64,000 nt of DNA from Streptacidiphilus pinicola. Its GTDB lineage: Bacteria; Actinomycetota; Actinomycetes; Streptomycetales; Streptomycetaceae. Below are positions 7,689-15,323 of the stretch, one piece after another. The stretch covers positions 1-64,000 of the forward strand of contig NZ_QKYN01000089.1 in the NCBI RefSeq assembly GCF_003258295.1. Reading direction: 5' to 3'. How positions within the stretch are numbered: position 1 is the first letter of the stretch; every line of letters starts with the position of its first letter. Made by a program: the position numbers and the translations under genes. Below the pieces are notes generated by a model, which made no database searches, had not been told where the DNA came from, and was given only the letters and a program-made list of their open reading frames with translations.

Positions 7689-8104
7689 CCGCCGATGCCG
7701 CCGGCGCGCTGGTCTTCCTCTGGCTCGGCATGGTGCTGGCGATCTCCTTCCTGGAGGCGCCGCTGAAGTTCCGAGCGCCCGGCGTGACGATCCCGATCGG
7801 GCTCGGCATCGGGCGCCTGGTGTTCCGGGCCCTGAACCTCGTCGAGGTCGCGCTCGCCGTCACGGTTGTCGCGCTCGCGGTCCCCGGTGGTCCTCGGCCC
7901 GCTGCGACGGGGCTCGCCGCACTCGTCGTCGCGGTTCTCGCCGTGCAGCTCGGACTGGTGCGTCCGCGGCTGAACCGGCGTTCCGACCGGGTCCTCGCGG
8001 GTGCGCAGTTGCCGCGGTCCCGGGGTCATCTCGCCTACGTGGCACTGGAGCTCATCAAGGTGATCGCCCTGGTGGCTCTCGGGATCAGCCTGCTGACGCA
8101 CTGA
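7685..8104 (+). CDS. Four-helix integral membrane protein, unknown function
   Basis: A 139-residue hydrophobic protein starting at a GTG that overlaps the preceding cupin stop (GTGA). Four membrane segments can be seen: AAGALVFLWLGMVLAISFLE, LVEVALAVTVVALAV, AALVVAVLAVQLGLV and LELIKVIALVALGISLL. The segment SFLEAPLKFRAPGVTIPIGL after helix 1 looks like a conserved re-entrant or loop region. I do not recognise a named family. Coupling to the cupin, regulator and ferredoxin genes suggests a membrane part of the same redox response. The uracil-DNA glycosylase gene converges on it, with only 15 bp between the two stops. Confidence 0.75.
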   Translation: MTADAAGALVFLWLGMVLAISFLEAPLKFRAPGVTIPIGLGIGRLVFRALNLVEVALAVTVVALAVPGGPRPAATGLAALVVAVLAVQLGLVRPRLNRRSDRVLAGAQLPRSRGHLAYVALELIKVIALVALGISLLTH

Positions 8105-8119
8105 AACGGCCCTGCAGGT

Positions 8120-8923
8120 TCACTGTGGGCCCGGCCGGTCCCGGAGGCCGGCGAGGTCGGCTCCGCGGCGCAGAACGTCGCGGAGCATGGCGGGGGTGAG
8201 CGTGCGGGTGGACATGTTGCGCTGACTGGGGTGGTAGCCGCCGACGAGGTGGAGGGCGTGGCCGGTGGCCGGGTCCGCGATCGACGCCTCGGCGCCGTGC
8301 CCGAACGAGGGGCGCGGACGGGGCCGTTCCCAACCGGCCTGAGCCAGGACCGGCAGCAGCGCCTGCCAGGCGAAGCCGCCGAGGACGACGACGGCACGCA
8401 GCGTGGGGCGCAGCAGCTCCAGTTCGCGGGCGAGCCAGGGGCGACAGGTGTCGCGCTCGCCGGTGGTGGGTTTGTTGTCGGGCGGGGCGCAGTGCACGGG
8501 CACGGTGATGCGCACCCCGTACAGCTCAAGTCCGTCGCCTCGGTGTGTGGCGACCGGCTGGGAGGCCAGGCCGACGTCGTACAGGGCGGAGTAGAGAGCG
8601 TCGCCGGACGGGTCGCCGGTGAAGATCCGGCCGGTGCGGTTGCCGCCGTGTGCGGCCGGAGCCAGACCGACGATCGCCAGCGGCGCGTCCAGCGGACCGA
8701 ACCCGGGCACCGGCCGGGCCCAGTACTCCCAGTCCCGGAACGCGCGCCGTTTGACCCGGGCGACCTCCTCCCGCCACGCGACCAGGCGCGGGCAGGCCCG
8801 GCAGGTGACCAGTGCGGCGTCCAGTTCCGGTACGTCCCGCGCGCCGGGTGCGGTCACCGCGGGGAAGCCCGCGGCGTCGGTCGCGGGCCGCGCTCGCCTG
8901 CGGACTGGTCGGATCTCGTCCAT
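8120..8923 (-). CDS. Family 5 uracil-DNA glycosylase (UDGb)
   Basis: A 267-residue DNA repair enzyme of the Fe-S-containing uracil-DNA glycosylase family 5. It removes uracil, and in this family also hypoxanthine or xanthine, from DNA to start base excision repair. The signature GLAPAAHGGNRTGRIFTGD carries motif 1, and GGYHPSQRNMSTRTLTP carries the late HPS region. Cysteines at TCRACPRLVAW and in VHCAPPDNKPTTGERDTC fit the four-cysteine cluster. The start is ATG 8923, preceded by GAGGAG; the frame is open further upstream without family sequence. It is divergent from a DUF488 gene at 9109, sharing a 185-bp intergenic region that contains a TACAAT -10-like box at 8991. Confidence 0.9.
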   Translation of the reverse strand: MDEIRPVRRRARPATDAAGFPAVTAPGARDVPELDAALVTCRACPRLVAWREEVARVKRRAFRDWEYWARPVPGFGPLDAPLAIVGLAPAAHGGNRTGRIFTGDPSGDALYSALYDVGLASQPVATHRGDGLELYGVRITVPVHCAPPDNKPTTGERDTCRPWLARELELLRPTLRAVVVLGGFAWQALLPVLAQAGWERPRPRPSFGHGAEASIADPATGHALHLVGGYHPSQRNMSTRTLTPAMLRDVLRRGADLAGLRDRPGPQ

Positions 8924-9108
8924 GCCCGGCTCCTCTCGTGCAGCCCCCGCGGTCGACCGCCGTGCACCGGCCCGGGAGCGCCGCCCTCGATACAATGAGC
9001 AGGTCCGCGGGCAGGCTCGGCATCGTCCCGGGCGAAGGCGGTCCCGGCCAGGCCGCGCGGGCCCTCGAACAGCACGTGTCGTGCCGTACGGTCCGGAAGG
9101 AGACGGCC

Positions 9109-9471
9109 ATGGTCAACCAGGTCACCTGCCGCCGAGTCTACGAGGAGACCTCGCCGAAGGACGGCACGCGGGTCCTCGTCGACCGGGTCTGGCCTCGCGG
9201 CATGCGCAAGCAGGACGCACACATGGACGAGTGGCTGCGTGACGTGGCCCCCTCCACCGAGCTGCGCCACTGGTACGGCCATGAGCCGGACCGCTTCCCG
9301 GAGTTCCGGCGCCGCTACCTGTCCGAACTCGACGACCCGGCACACCGCCAGGCGGCGGAGCACCTGCGTGACCTCGCCGCCCACCAGAAGCTGACGCTGC
9401 TTACCGCCACCAAGGACCTCGATCACAGCCAGGCCGCGGTGCTCGCGCAGTGGCTCAACGGCACGCACTGA
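9109..9471 (+). CDS. DUF488 family protein (stand-alone)
   Basis: A 120-residue DUF488 protein. Family hallmarks are RVLVDRVWPRGMRKQDAHMD, WLRDVAPSTELRHWYGH, PEFRRRYLSEL and LTLLTATKDLDHSQAAVLAQ. The start is ATG 9109, placed 6 nt after an AGGAGA ribosome binding site, although the frame is open upstream. The biochemical role of DUF488 is not established; the fold resembles nucleotide or nucleic-acid enzymes. Here it sits head-to-head with a uracil-DNA glycosylase. The second DUF488 in this window, at 23135-23953, is fused to an alkyltransferase-like DNA repair domain. That context favours a link to nucleic-acid repair. Its 3' neighbour is the NADH dehydrogenase gene, 16 bp away. Confidence 0.85.
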   Translation: MVNQVTCRRVYEETSPKDGTRVLVDRVWPRGMRKQDAHMDEWLRDVAPSTELRHWYGHEPDRFPEFRRRYLSELDDPAHRQAAEHLRDLAAHQKLTLLTATKDLDHSQAAVLAQWLNGTH

Positions 9472-9487
9472 GCCGGGCCGGGCAGCC

Positions 9488-10810
9488 ATGGCCTGCGCAC
9501 CCAGGATCGTGATCGTGGGCGTCTGGCACGGCGGGATGCACGTCGCGCTACGGCTCAAGCGCCTGCTGCGGCCGGGGGAAGCAACGGTCACGGTCGTCGA
9601 CGCCCACGCCTACATGACCTACCAGCCACTCCTCGCCGAGGCGGCGGCCGGCAGCCTGGAACCGCGCCACGTCGTGGTGCCGCTGCGCCAGGCCCTGCCC
9701 TGGGCACAGATCATCACCCGGCAGGTCCTCTCGCTCGACCACGCGCAGCGCACCGTCTACCTGCGCTCGACCGAGGGAAGCCCCTCTCCGCTGCGCTACG
9801 ACCGGCTGGTCTGGGCCCCGGGCTCGGTCTCCCGACTGCTGCCCGTCCCCGGTCTGGCCGAGCACGGGAACGGCTTCAAGACCGTCGCCGAGGCCATCCA
9901 CCTGCGCAACCAGGTGCTCGGCCGGCTCGACGCCGCCGCGGCCACCTCCTCCGCTGAACGCAGGGCGGCGGCCCTGACGTTCGTGTTCGTCGGCGGCGGC
10001 TTCGCGGGCGTCGAGGCGCTCGCCGAACTGCAGGACATGGCTCACGACGCGTGCGCCCGCTACCCGGAACTCGATCCCCGCGCGCAGCGCTGGATCCTGG
10101 TCGAGGCCGCCGACCGGATCCTGCCCGAGGTCGGCCAGCAACTGAGCCGCTACACCGCCGACCTGCTGCGCCGCCGCGGGATCGACGTCCGCCTCGGCAC
10201 CCGGCTGCTGTCCGCGGAAGGCGTTCGCATCCGTCTGGACGACGGCACCGAGTTCGACGCCGACACCCTGGTGTGGACCGCCGGAGTGGCACCCAGCCCG
10301 CTGAACCGCCGCACCGACCTGCCGCTCGACGAACGCGGACGCGTCCGCACTACCGCGTTCCTATCCGTGGTGGACACCGAGGACGCCTGGGCCGTGGGTG
10401 ACTGCGCCGCTGTCCCGGATCTGGCGGCGGGGCAGGGGGAGCTGTGCCCGCCGAGCGCGCAGCACGCGGTCCGGCAGGCCCGCGTCACGGCCCGCAACGT
10501 GGTGGCGTCACTGCGCAGCGGCGAACCCGTGGCCTACCGACACGCGTCGGTCGGCACCGTCGCCAGCCTCGGCCTGTACCAGGGAGCCGCCGAGATCCGC
10601 GGTGTGCGTCTGCGAGGCTTCCCCGCCTGGTTCGCGCACCGCAGTTACCACCTGTCCCAACTGCCCTCCGCCAACCGGCGCCTACGGGTGGTCGCGGACT
10701 GGACGCTCGCCCTGTTCTTCCCACGCGAGATCGTCTCCCTCGCCTCCCTGGAGCACACCCACGACGACTTCGCCAGCGCCGCCGACCAGGCGAGACCGCC
10801 GGAACCCTGA
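9488..10810 (+). CDS. ndh: Type II NADH dehydrogenase with atypical FAD-binding loop
   Basis: A 440-residue membrane-associated flavoprotein that passes electrons from NADH to quinone without pumping protons. Visible motifs are TYQPLLAEAAAGSLEPRHVV, DRLVWAPGS, LTFVFVGGGFAGVEALAEL (the NADH-binding GxGxxG), DTLVWTAGVAPSP and AWAVGDCAAVPD (FAD GD motif), followed by a C-terminal amphipathic region. The first dinucleotide-binding motif is unusual: it reads IVGVWHGGMHVAL where relatives have GGGYVGM, so the central glycine is tryptophan. FAD binding may be altered or lost. The last 97 bp are nearly repeated at 11865-11961. It would suit the nitrate reductase and Sdh genes nearby as an electron entry point. 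Confidence 0.85.
   Translation: MACAPRIVIVGVWHGGMHVALRLKRLLRPGEATVTVVDAHAYMTYQPLLAEAAAGSLEPRHVVVPLRQALPWAQIITRQVLSLDHAQRTVYLRSTEGSPSPLRYDRLVWAPGSVSRLLPVPGLAEHGNGFKTVAEAIHLRNQVLGRLDAAAATSSAERRAAALTFVFVGGGFAGVEALAELQDMAHDACARYPELDPRAQRWILVEAADRILPEVGQQLSRYTADLLRRRGIDVRLGTRLLSAEGVRIRLDDGTEFDADTLVWTAGVAPSPLNRRTDLPLDERGRVRTTAFLSVVDTEDAWAVGDCAAVPDLAAGQGELCPPSAQHAVRQARVTARNVVASLRSGEPVAYRHASVGTVASLGLYQGAAEIRGVRLRGFPAWFAHRSYHLSQLPSANRRLRVVADWTLALFFPREIVSLASLEHTHDDFASAADQARPPEP
10714..10810 (+). repeat. Dispersed repeat copy 1 (end of NADH dehydrogenase gene)
   Basis: These 97 bp match 11865-11961 at equal length with about ten mismatches by eye; both copies encode FFPREIVSLAS followed by EHTHDD and end at the same stop. 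Weaker similarity continues for about 90 bp past the stop in both copies. Copy 2 has no gene in front of it. Confidence 0.8.
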
Positions 10811-11061
10811 GCCGGCCGCGCCAGGCTCCCGGCACCACGCACAGGCGCATTGTCACGCGCTCGGAACCGGGCACGGGCAGCACTGGTCATCACTACGGCT
10901 GCCCGCCTTGAGCATGCGCCGGGGCGCCGGTCAGGCGGCGGGCGGCTCCGAGGGGTCGTCGCCGTCACCGTGGCGTTCGTGGTGAGCGTCAGGGCACGGC
11001 CGGTTCCAGCAGGGACGCGGCACGCGGCTCCGGCGTGTCGGTCCAGGGCGCCGGAAGGCGG

Positions 11062-11469
11062 TCACAACGCGTAGATCCGGGAGATGATCCGGGTGCGCGC
11101 GACCTGATCCGGTCCGGGATGGGTCACAACCACCGTCACACCGCTCGGGTCGCGGCCCTGGACCCAGACGAACCCGTCGGCCTCCTCTTGGGTGTCGGTG
11201 TGCGCGTGCCGATCCTTGAGCACCTGCTCGCAGTGCCGCAGTTCCGCGGGGCTCGGGGCCGTCCAGAGCACGCAATGGACGCCGATTCCGCCCGTTTCAT
11301 GGCTGGCGTGGCCGCTGAGCGACCGCAGGTAGAGCTGCGAGCCGTCGGCACTGACCAGCAACGCGGCGGTACTGGTGTCGGCGGATACCTCCAGGCCCAG
11401 GAGTTCGCGGTAGAAACTCACCGCCTCCTGGAGGTCGAAGACGTTCAACACGACCGACGCCAGCCGCAT
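11062..11469 (-). CDS. VOC (glyoxalase/bleomycin-resistance fold) protein
   Basis: A 135-residue protein with one vicinal-oxygen-chelate module pair. It opens with MRLASVVLNVFDLQEAVSFY and RELLGLEVSAD, then SADGSQLYLRS and IGVHCVLWTAPSPAELRHCE, and ends FVWVQGRDPSGVTVVVTHP. Such proteins are metal-dependent lyases, dioxygenases or ligand-binding resistance proteins. The start is ATG 11469, preceded by GGAGGA about 11 nt away; the open frame continues upstream into an unrelated transposase remnant. The opening residues are almost identical to a fragment at 47893-47937 where an IS21-type transposase has cut a paralogue. The substrate is unknown. Confidence 0.82.
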   Translation of the reverse strand: MRLASVVLNVFDLQEAVSFYRELLGLEVSADTSTAALLVSADGSQLYLRSLSGHASHETGGIGVHCVLWTAPSPAELRHCEQVLKDRHAHTDTQEEADGFVWVQGRDPSGVTVVVTHPGPDQVARTRIISRIYAL

Positions 11470-11754
11470 GCCGTTCCCGCTTTCCTCCGGAATGGCGCCG
11501 TCGGCGCTGGGTCGCGGCGGTCGTCCACCGGAAGCTGCCGGAGTCGTCTCGGATCCCACGTGGGCCTCCCTGGGTGGGCCGCCGCCGGGCGACCCGTCGA
11601 CGCCCAACTGCGCAGCGACCCGAGGCTGCGGGTGGGCCGGATCGATGAGTGGCCGGAAGTGGACGTCCACGCCGCGCTCCCCGGAGGATCGGTTCGCCGA
11701 CGTCAACCGGCAACTAGGGATGAGTCTGGCATATCGGACATGAGAGCGTGGGTA

Positions 11755-11866
11755 TCCCGCCACGAGTTTCTGGATGCCGCGGTCGCGGGTCACGTGAGCG
11801 ACCGGGCGGCCGGTCGAGCGGACCTCGCGCACGGCGCGCTCACGCAGTTCTTGGGGGTACTTGAGT
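11755..11866 (-). pseudogene. IS3-family orfA remnant
   Basis: On the minus strand this piece encodes LKYPQELRERAVREVRSTGR and PVAHVTRDRGI. That is the N-terminal helix-turn-helix region of an IS3-family OrfA. After about 35 residues the similarity stops and no orfB follows. It abuts the copied tail of the NADH dehydrogenase gene, which runs on the opposite strand from 11865. The pairing suggests that a transposition or rearrangement joined the two pieces. It belongs to a different IS3 subgroup from the complete element at 54355-55837. Confidence 0.65.
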
Positions 11867-11961
11867 TCTTCCCACGCGAGATCGTCTCCCTCGCCTCCAT
11901 GGAGCACACCCACGACGACCTCGCCCGCGCCGCCGACCAGATGGAACCGCCCGAGCCTTGA
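11865..11961 (+). pseudogene. C-terminal fragment of a second NADH dehydrogenase gene
   Basis: This 97-bp piece encodes the last 31 residues of a type II NADH dehydrogenase (FFPREIVSLAS, then EHTHDDLARAADQMEPPEP and a stop). It is nearly the same as the end of the intact gene at 9488-10810. Nothing upstream encodes the rest of the protein; a transposase remnant abuts its left end on the other strand. Similarity to the sequence after the intact gene goes on to about 12053, so the copied unit was longer than the coding tail. It is not functional as a gene. Confidence 0.75.
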
Positions 11962-12115
11962 GCCGCCCGCGCCAAGCCCGCCGGTCGCGTGGCATCGTCA
12001 CGCTGCCACGCGATCCCGGAACCTGGCACGGGAGCCGGAACCGATTACGGCTGGTGCCCGGCGAGTGGCGCCTCTGCCACAACTTTGACGAGGCTTCCGA
12101 TCTCGGGAAGCGTCG

Positions 12116-12448
12116 TCAGACCGGCTTCGCGACCGTCAGCAGCGCGGCAGCGTCCTCGATCGCTTCCAGGCTGTGCCGGGCTGCGGGCACGATGAGGAGG
12201 TCGCCGGTCATGCCCTCCCAGGTGGTGTCGCCGCTGTGCAGGCGTACCCGCCCGTGCAGCACCAGCACTGTTGCCTCACCGGGGCTTTCGTGCTCGGCCA
12301 GCGACGAGCCGGCGCGCAATGCGATGAGGGTCTGCCGCAGGGTGTGTTCGTGGCCGCCATAGACGGTCTCGGCGCTGCGGCCGGTGGAGGAAGTCGTCGC
12401 GCGTGCCAAGTTCTCGCGTACCCGGGCGTCGAGGGAGAGCTTCTGCAT
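12116..12448 (-). CDS. Small cupin domain protein
   Basis: A 110-residue cupin starting at ATG 12448 (MQKLSLDARVRENLARA). The barrel reads TLRQTLIALRAGSSLAEHES, then TVLVLHGRVRLHSGDTTW, and ends MTGDLLIVPAARHSLEAIED, so metal-ligand histidines are reduced to one or two. Members of this type are frequent beside redox and stress genes in actinomycetes and are thought to bind a small ligand. It is flanked by debris: the NADH dehydrogenase fragment to the left and a possible group II intron protein remnant to the right. No operon partner is evident. Third cupin of the window. Confidence 0.8.
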   Translation of the reverse strand: MQKLSLDARVRENLARATTSSTGRSAETVYGGHEHTLRQTLIALRAGSSLAEHESPGEATVLVLHGRVRLHSGDTTWEGMTGDLLIVPAARHSLEAIEDAAALLTVAKPV

Positions 12449-12594
12449 GGAGGTTGTCCTGCCTTTCTGTGTCAGTAACGGACGCTGGTGCGGCGCCAGA
12501 GCTATCAGTCCCGGCGGCGTCCGCCGCGTCGACGGTCACGCCGTCCGCCCCGGGCACGTGCCGCTCGCACGTACGACCGGCCGCCCGCCGTAAG

Positions 12595-12715
12595 CGTCCA
12601 TGGGGTGGATGTGGCCGTGCCGACCGTGGAAGCGTCGTTCAGGTTCTTGCTCGGCGTGGCTGTGGACCGTGCTCTGCACGGCTTGGACCTTGTCCAGACG
12701 CACGCGGTCGGTCGT
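12595..12715 (-). pseudogene. Possible N-terminal remnant of a group II intron reverse transcriptase
   Basis: Hand translation of the minus strand gives LDKVQAVQSTVHSHAEQEPE followed by RRFHGRHGHIHPMDAYGG. The spacing K-V-x3-Q-x6-A-x3-P-x-RRFH matches the usual N-terminus of bacterial group II intron reverse transcriptase/maturases. The similarity is short, no fingers or YADD region follows, and the frame is not an open gene. The rest of the 12449-12758 gap shows nothing else. Confidence 0.35.
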
Positions 12716-12758
12716 GTGGCGCCTTGCTCCCGGTGGGCGGATCTGGCCGTTTCAGCGC

Positions 12759-13895
12759 TCACCCGGTCGCCCCGCTGTGTGTGCCGGTGGCCGTATGCGC
12801 GGCGCGCAGCAGGTGGCGTGCCATCGCGGCGAAGGTGACGAACCAGGCTGCGAGGGCCGCCCAACTCTCGGCGTCGCCGAGGGCTTTGACGATCGGCAGG
12901 TGGTCGGCTTGGCCGAGGTAGCTTCCCGCCACGGCATACATGCCGAGGGGGAAGACGATGCTCCATAGGGTCGGGTCGTAGCGCAACGGCACGCGGTGCA
13001 CGAGGTGTCGCCAGATCCCGGCGGCGATCAGGGGCGGGATCAGCCAACTGCCGAAGGCCCAGAACAGTACGGAGGATCCGGCGATCAGACCGCGGGTGGC
13101 GGCGATCATCGGAGCGTCGGCCATCTCGATGATGCGAGCTCCGGCGACGACCGTGATCGCGGTCGCTCCCATGGCGACCCAGTAGGGCGGGGTGAGATCT
13201 TCGGGCCCGAAGCTGTACAGCAGCATGCGGGCGGTCACGAGCACGCCGTTGCCGGCGTAGAGGAAGACTCCGACGGACCAGGAGAAGACGGCGAGCAGTG
13301 CCAGTTCCCGCCGTCCCTGGCTGATGGCGGGTTCGAGGGCGGCGGCGAGCACGGCGACGGACTGGCTGGCGACCACCCAGATGAACCAGGTGCCGTTGGC
13401 TTCGGAGAGTACTGGCCTGCGCACGTGGCGCAGTACCGCGGTCCACGGCACGACGTAGCCGAGCACCAGCCAGGCGGCCCAGCCGAGCGCGAGCAGTGCG
13501 AAGCCGGCTGTGTGGTGGCCGTCGACGGCAAGGCGGGTGCCCAGGACGTCGGTGCCGGCGACGAGGGTGAAGGTGCCGAAGGCGCGGCGAGGGTCGGTCA
13601 GGTCCTTCGCCAGTGCGGGCCGGTAGCGGGCCAGGCGCCACACGGTGAGCAGCGCGAGCACGGCGTATTCGATGCCGGCGAGCCATAGCAGCGCCACGGA
13701 TAGGGGGTACGCGTGCTGGTTGCGCATCGCGATCGAGACGATGCCCGTGGCCATCACCAGTGCGAAGTAGCCGGGGTGCAGTGTGCGCACGCCTTCACGT
13801 ACCAGGGCGGCGCGCGTCATGCCGTCGGGTTCGCGGTCGGCGTCGGAGCCGCCGGGCGGCGGTTCCTCGCACCCGCCGGGCTCAGTAGGGGACAC
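12759..13895 (-). CDS. SLAC1/TDT-family transporter
   Basis: A 378-residue membrane protein of the tellurite-resistance/dicarboxylate transporter (SLAC1, TehA) family with about ten helices. The first helix carries the family mark HPGYFALVMATGIVSIAM, followed by VALLWLAGIEYAVLALLTVW, AGTDVLGTRLAVDG and WSIVFPLGMYAVAGSYLG. The GTG start at 13895 overlaps the end of narI by 14 bp, so it is probably the fifth cistron of the nar operon. An internal ATG at 13820 is an alternative start. Linked to nitrate reductase, it may move an anion such as nitrate or nitrite, but TDT members also carry dicarboxylates, sulfite or chloride. No NarK-type transporter gene is in the window. Confidence 0.85.
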   Translation of the reverse strand: MSPTEPGGCEEPPPGGSDADREPDGMTRAALVREGVRTLHPGYFALVMATGIVSIAMRNQHAYPLSVALLWLAGIEYAVLALLTVWRLARYRPALAKDLTDPRRAFGTFTLVAGTDVLGTRLAVDGHHTAGFALLALGWAAWLVLGYVVPWTAVLRHVRRPVLSEANGTWFIWVVASQSVAVLAAALEPAISQGRRELALLAVFSWSVGVFLYAGNGVLVTARMLLYSFGPEDLTPPYWVAMGATAITVVAGARIIEMADAPMIAATRGLIAGSSVLFWAFGSWLIPPLIAAGIWRHLVHRVPLRYDPTLWSIVFPLGMYAVAGSYLGQADHLPIVKALGDAESWAALAAWFVTFAAMARHLLRAAHTATGTHSGATG

Positions 13896-14634
13896 CGATC
13901 TTGCGCCACTTGCGTCCGCCGGTTCCCGGCTCGTTCGGGTGGGTGGCCTTGCGGCTGCGGAAGACGATGTAGGGTCGCCACAGATACCAAAGCGGGTAAC
14001 TCCACGCGTGCACGAGCCGGCTGAAGGGCCAGACGCCCCAGACCATCCACGCGGCGGTGGCGTGGATCTGGTAGATCAGTGGGGCGTGCGCGATCGCCTG
14101 GATATCGGGGGAGCCCGAGAAAAGGCCGCGGAACCAGGGGGCGACGGTCGCGCGGTAGTCGTAACCGTGGCCGAGCAGATTGACCCCGATGGTGGGCGCG
14201 ATGCCGGTGAGCACGACAATCAGCAGCAGGACGAGTGCGACGTAGTCGATGCCGGCGGTGGTCGCGCGCACCCGGGGGACGAACAGGCGGCGAGTGGCGA
14301 GCACGGTGATCCCGCCGATCACCAGGACCGCGGCGAGGGTGCCCGCGCCGGCGGAGAACCAGCGGTAGACCGGTTCGGGGATGCCGACAGCGTGCGTCCA
14401 GCGTTCGGGGATCAACACCCCGATCACGTGCCCGGCGATCGCGGCGAACGTGCCGTAGTGGAAGATCGGCGCGCCCCATTTCAACAGCCTGCGTTCCTGG
14501 AGCTGGGTGGAGCGGCTGGTCCAGCCGAACTGGTCGTAGCGCCAGCGCCAGACGTGCCCGACCACGAAGACGCCGAGTGTGAGGTAGGGCAGGGCCACCC
14601 ACCAGAAGATCTGCGCGGTAGTCGCGTTCGTCAT
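13882..14634 (-). CDS. narI: Respiratory nitrate reductase gamma subunit (cytochrome b)
   Basis: A 250-residue integral membrane diheme cytochrome b that takes electrons from menaquinol and passes them to NarH. Helices are seen at IFWWVALPYLTLGVFVVGHV, HYGTFAAIAGHVIGVLIPE, AVLVIGGITVLATRR, VALVLLLIVVLTG and IHATAAWMVWGVWPFSRLVH. The heme-ligand histidines include GHVWRWRYDQFGW near the N-terminus, the HYGTF and GHVIGV histidines, and the late HATAAWMVW and RLVHAWS histidines. The length is close to the family norm of about 225-250. The ATG overlaps the narJ stop (ATGA). Downstream, the TDT transporter gene overlaps its 3' end. Confidence 0.94.
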   Translation of the reverse strand: MTNATTAQIFWWVALPYLTLGVFVVGHVWRWRYDQFGWTSRSTQLQERRLLKWGAPIFHYGTFAAIAGHVIGVLIPERWTHAVGIPEPVYRWFSAGAGTLAAVLVIGGITVLATRRLFVPRVRATTAGIDYVALVLLLIVVLTGIAPTIGVNLLGHGYDYRATVAPWFRGLFSGSPDIQAIAHAPLIYQIHATAAWMVWGVWPFSRLVHAWSYPLWYLWRPYIVFRSRKATHPNEPGTGGRKWRKIGVPY

Positions 14635-15323
14635 CGTCCTCCGCTCCTCGCGTGACCGTCGGATGTGAGCACGGCGGGAGCGGCGACGTGCACGGGCACG
14701 CGCCCGATCCCGGGTGTGCCGTATCCGGTGAGGTACTCGGGAGGTGCGAACGGCTCGACCCCGACCTGCTCCCGCGGCGGCCCGTCATCCCACGCCTTGG
14801 ACACGAGCCCGATATCGCGGCGGGAAAGCCTCGGCAGGTGCGCGCACACGGCCCCGACGACATCCGTGTACGGCGAACCGGCCTTGTCCAGGGCGCGCCT
14901 GAGCAGCTCCAGGTCGGCTCGATGACCCCGGATCAACCTGAGGCCACGGTCACTCAAGGACGCGAACTCCAAGACCATCGGCACATAGTCGGGCAGTTCC
15001 CGGTCGCTGGGGGTGAAGCCGGCGGCACGATAGGCGGTCTTGAACTCGAGCATGGCCATGCCGCGCTTGCGGGTGTCGCCGTACCGGTAGTAGGTCAGGT
15101 ACAGGGCACAGCGGCGGCGCAGGTCGAAGGTCTCCACGTAGTGCTGCGCGACGGTGGTCGGGTCGGTGTCCCGCAGCCAGGCAAGGAACCGTGCGAACGC
15201 CTCTCGGGAGGGTTTCGGGCCGGTGCCGGCGGCGTACGCCTGGAGTTCGTCGAGGCCTGTGAACAGTGCCGTCGTGGGGTACTGCAGCAGCACCGAGGCG
15301 AGTTTGAACTCGCGGCCGGTCAC
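14631..15323 (-). CDS. narJ: Nitrate reductase molybdenum cofactor assembly chaperone
   Basis: A 230-residue member of the NarJ/TorD chaperone family. It binds apo-NarG and is needed for molybdenum cofactor insertion, but is not part of the final enzyme. Seen are KLASVLLQYPTTALFTGLDE, YVETFDLRRRCALYLTYYRY, GDTRKRGMAMLEFKTAYR, LPDYVPMVLEFASL and YTDVVGAVCAHLP, all in the usual order. The GTG start overlaps the narH stop and its stop overlaps the narI start, so translation through the operon is coupled. The C-terminus is proline-rich and longer than in enteric NarJ, as is common in actinomycetes. Confidence 0.92.
   Translation of the reverse strand: MTGREFKLASVLLQYPTTALFTGLDELQAYAAGTGPKPSREAFARFLAWLRDTDPTTVAQHYVETFDLRRRCALYLTYYRYGDTRKRGMAMLEFKTAYRAAGFTPSDRELPDYVPMVLEFASLSDRGLRLIRGHRADLELLRRALDKAGSPYTDVVGAVCAHLPRLSRRDIGLVSKAWDDGPPREQVGVEPFAPPEYLTGYGTPGIGRVPVHVAAPAVLTSDGHARSGGR

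Noticed and set aside
12505-13686. 393-codon open frame overlapping the TDT gene
   Set aside because: Same strand, wrong frame, almost entirely arginine and proline; the TDT frame has clear helices.
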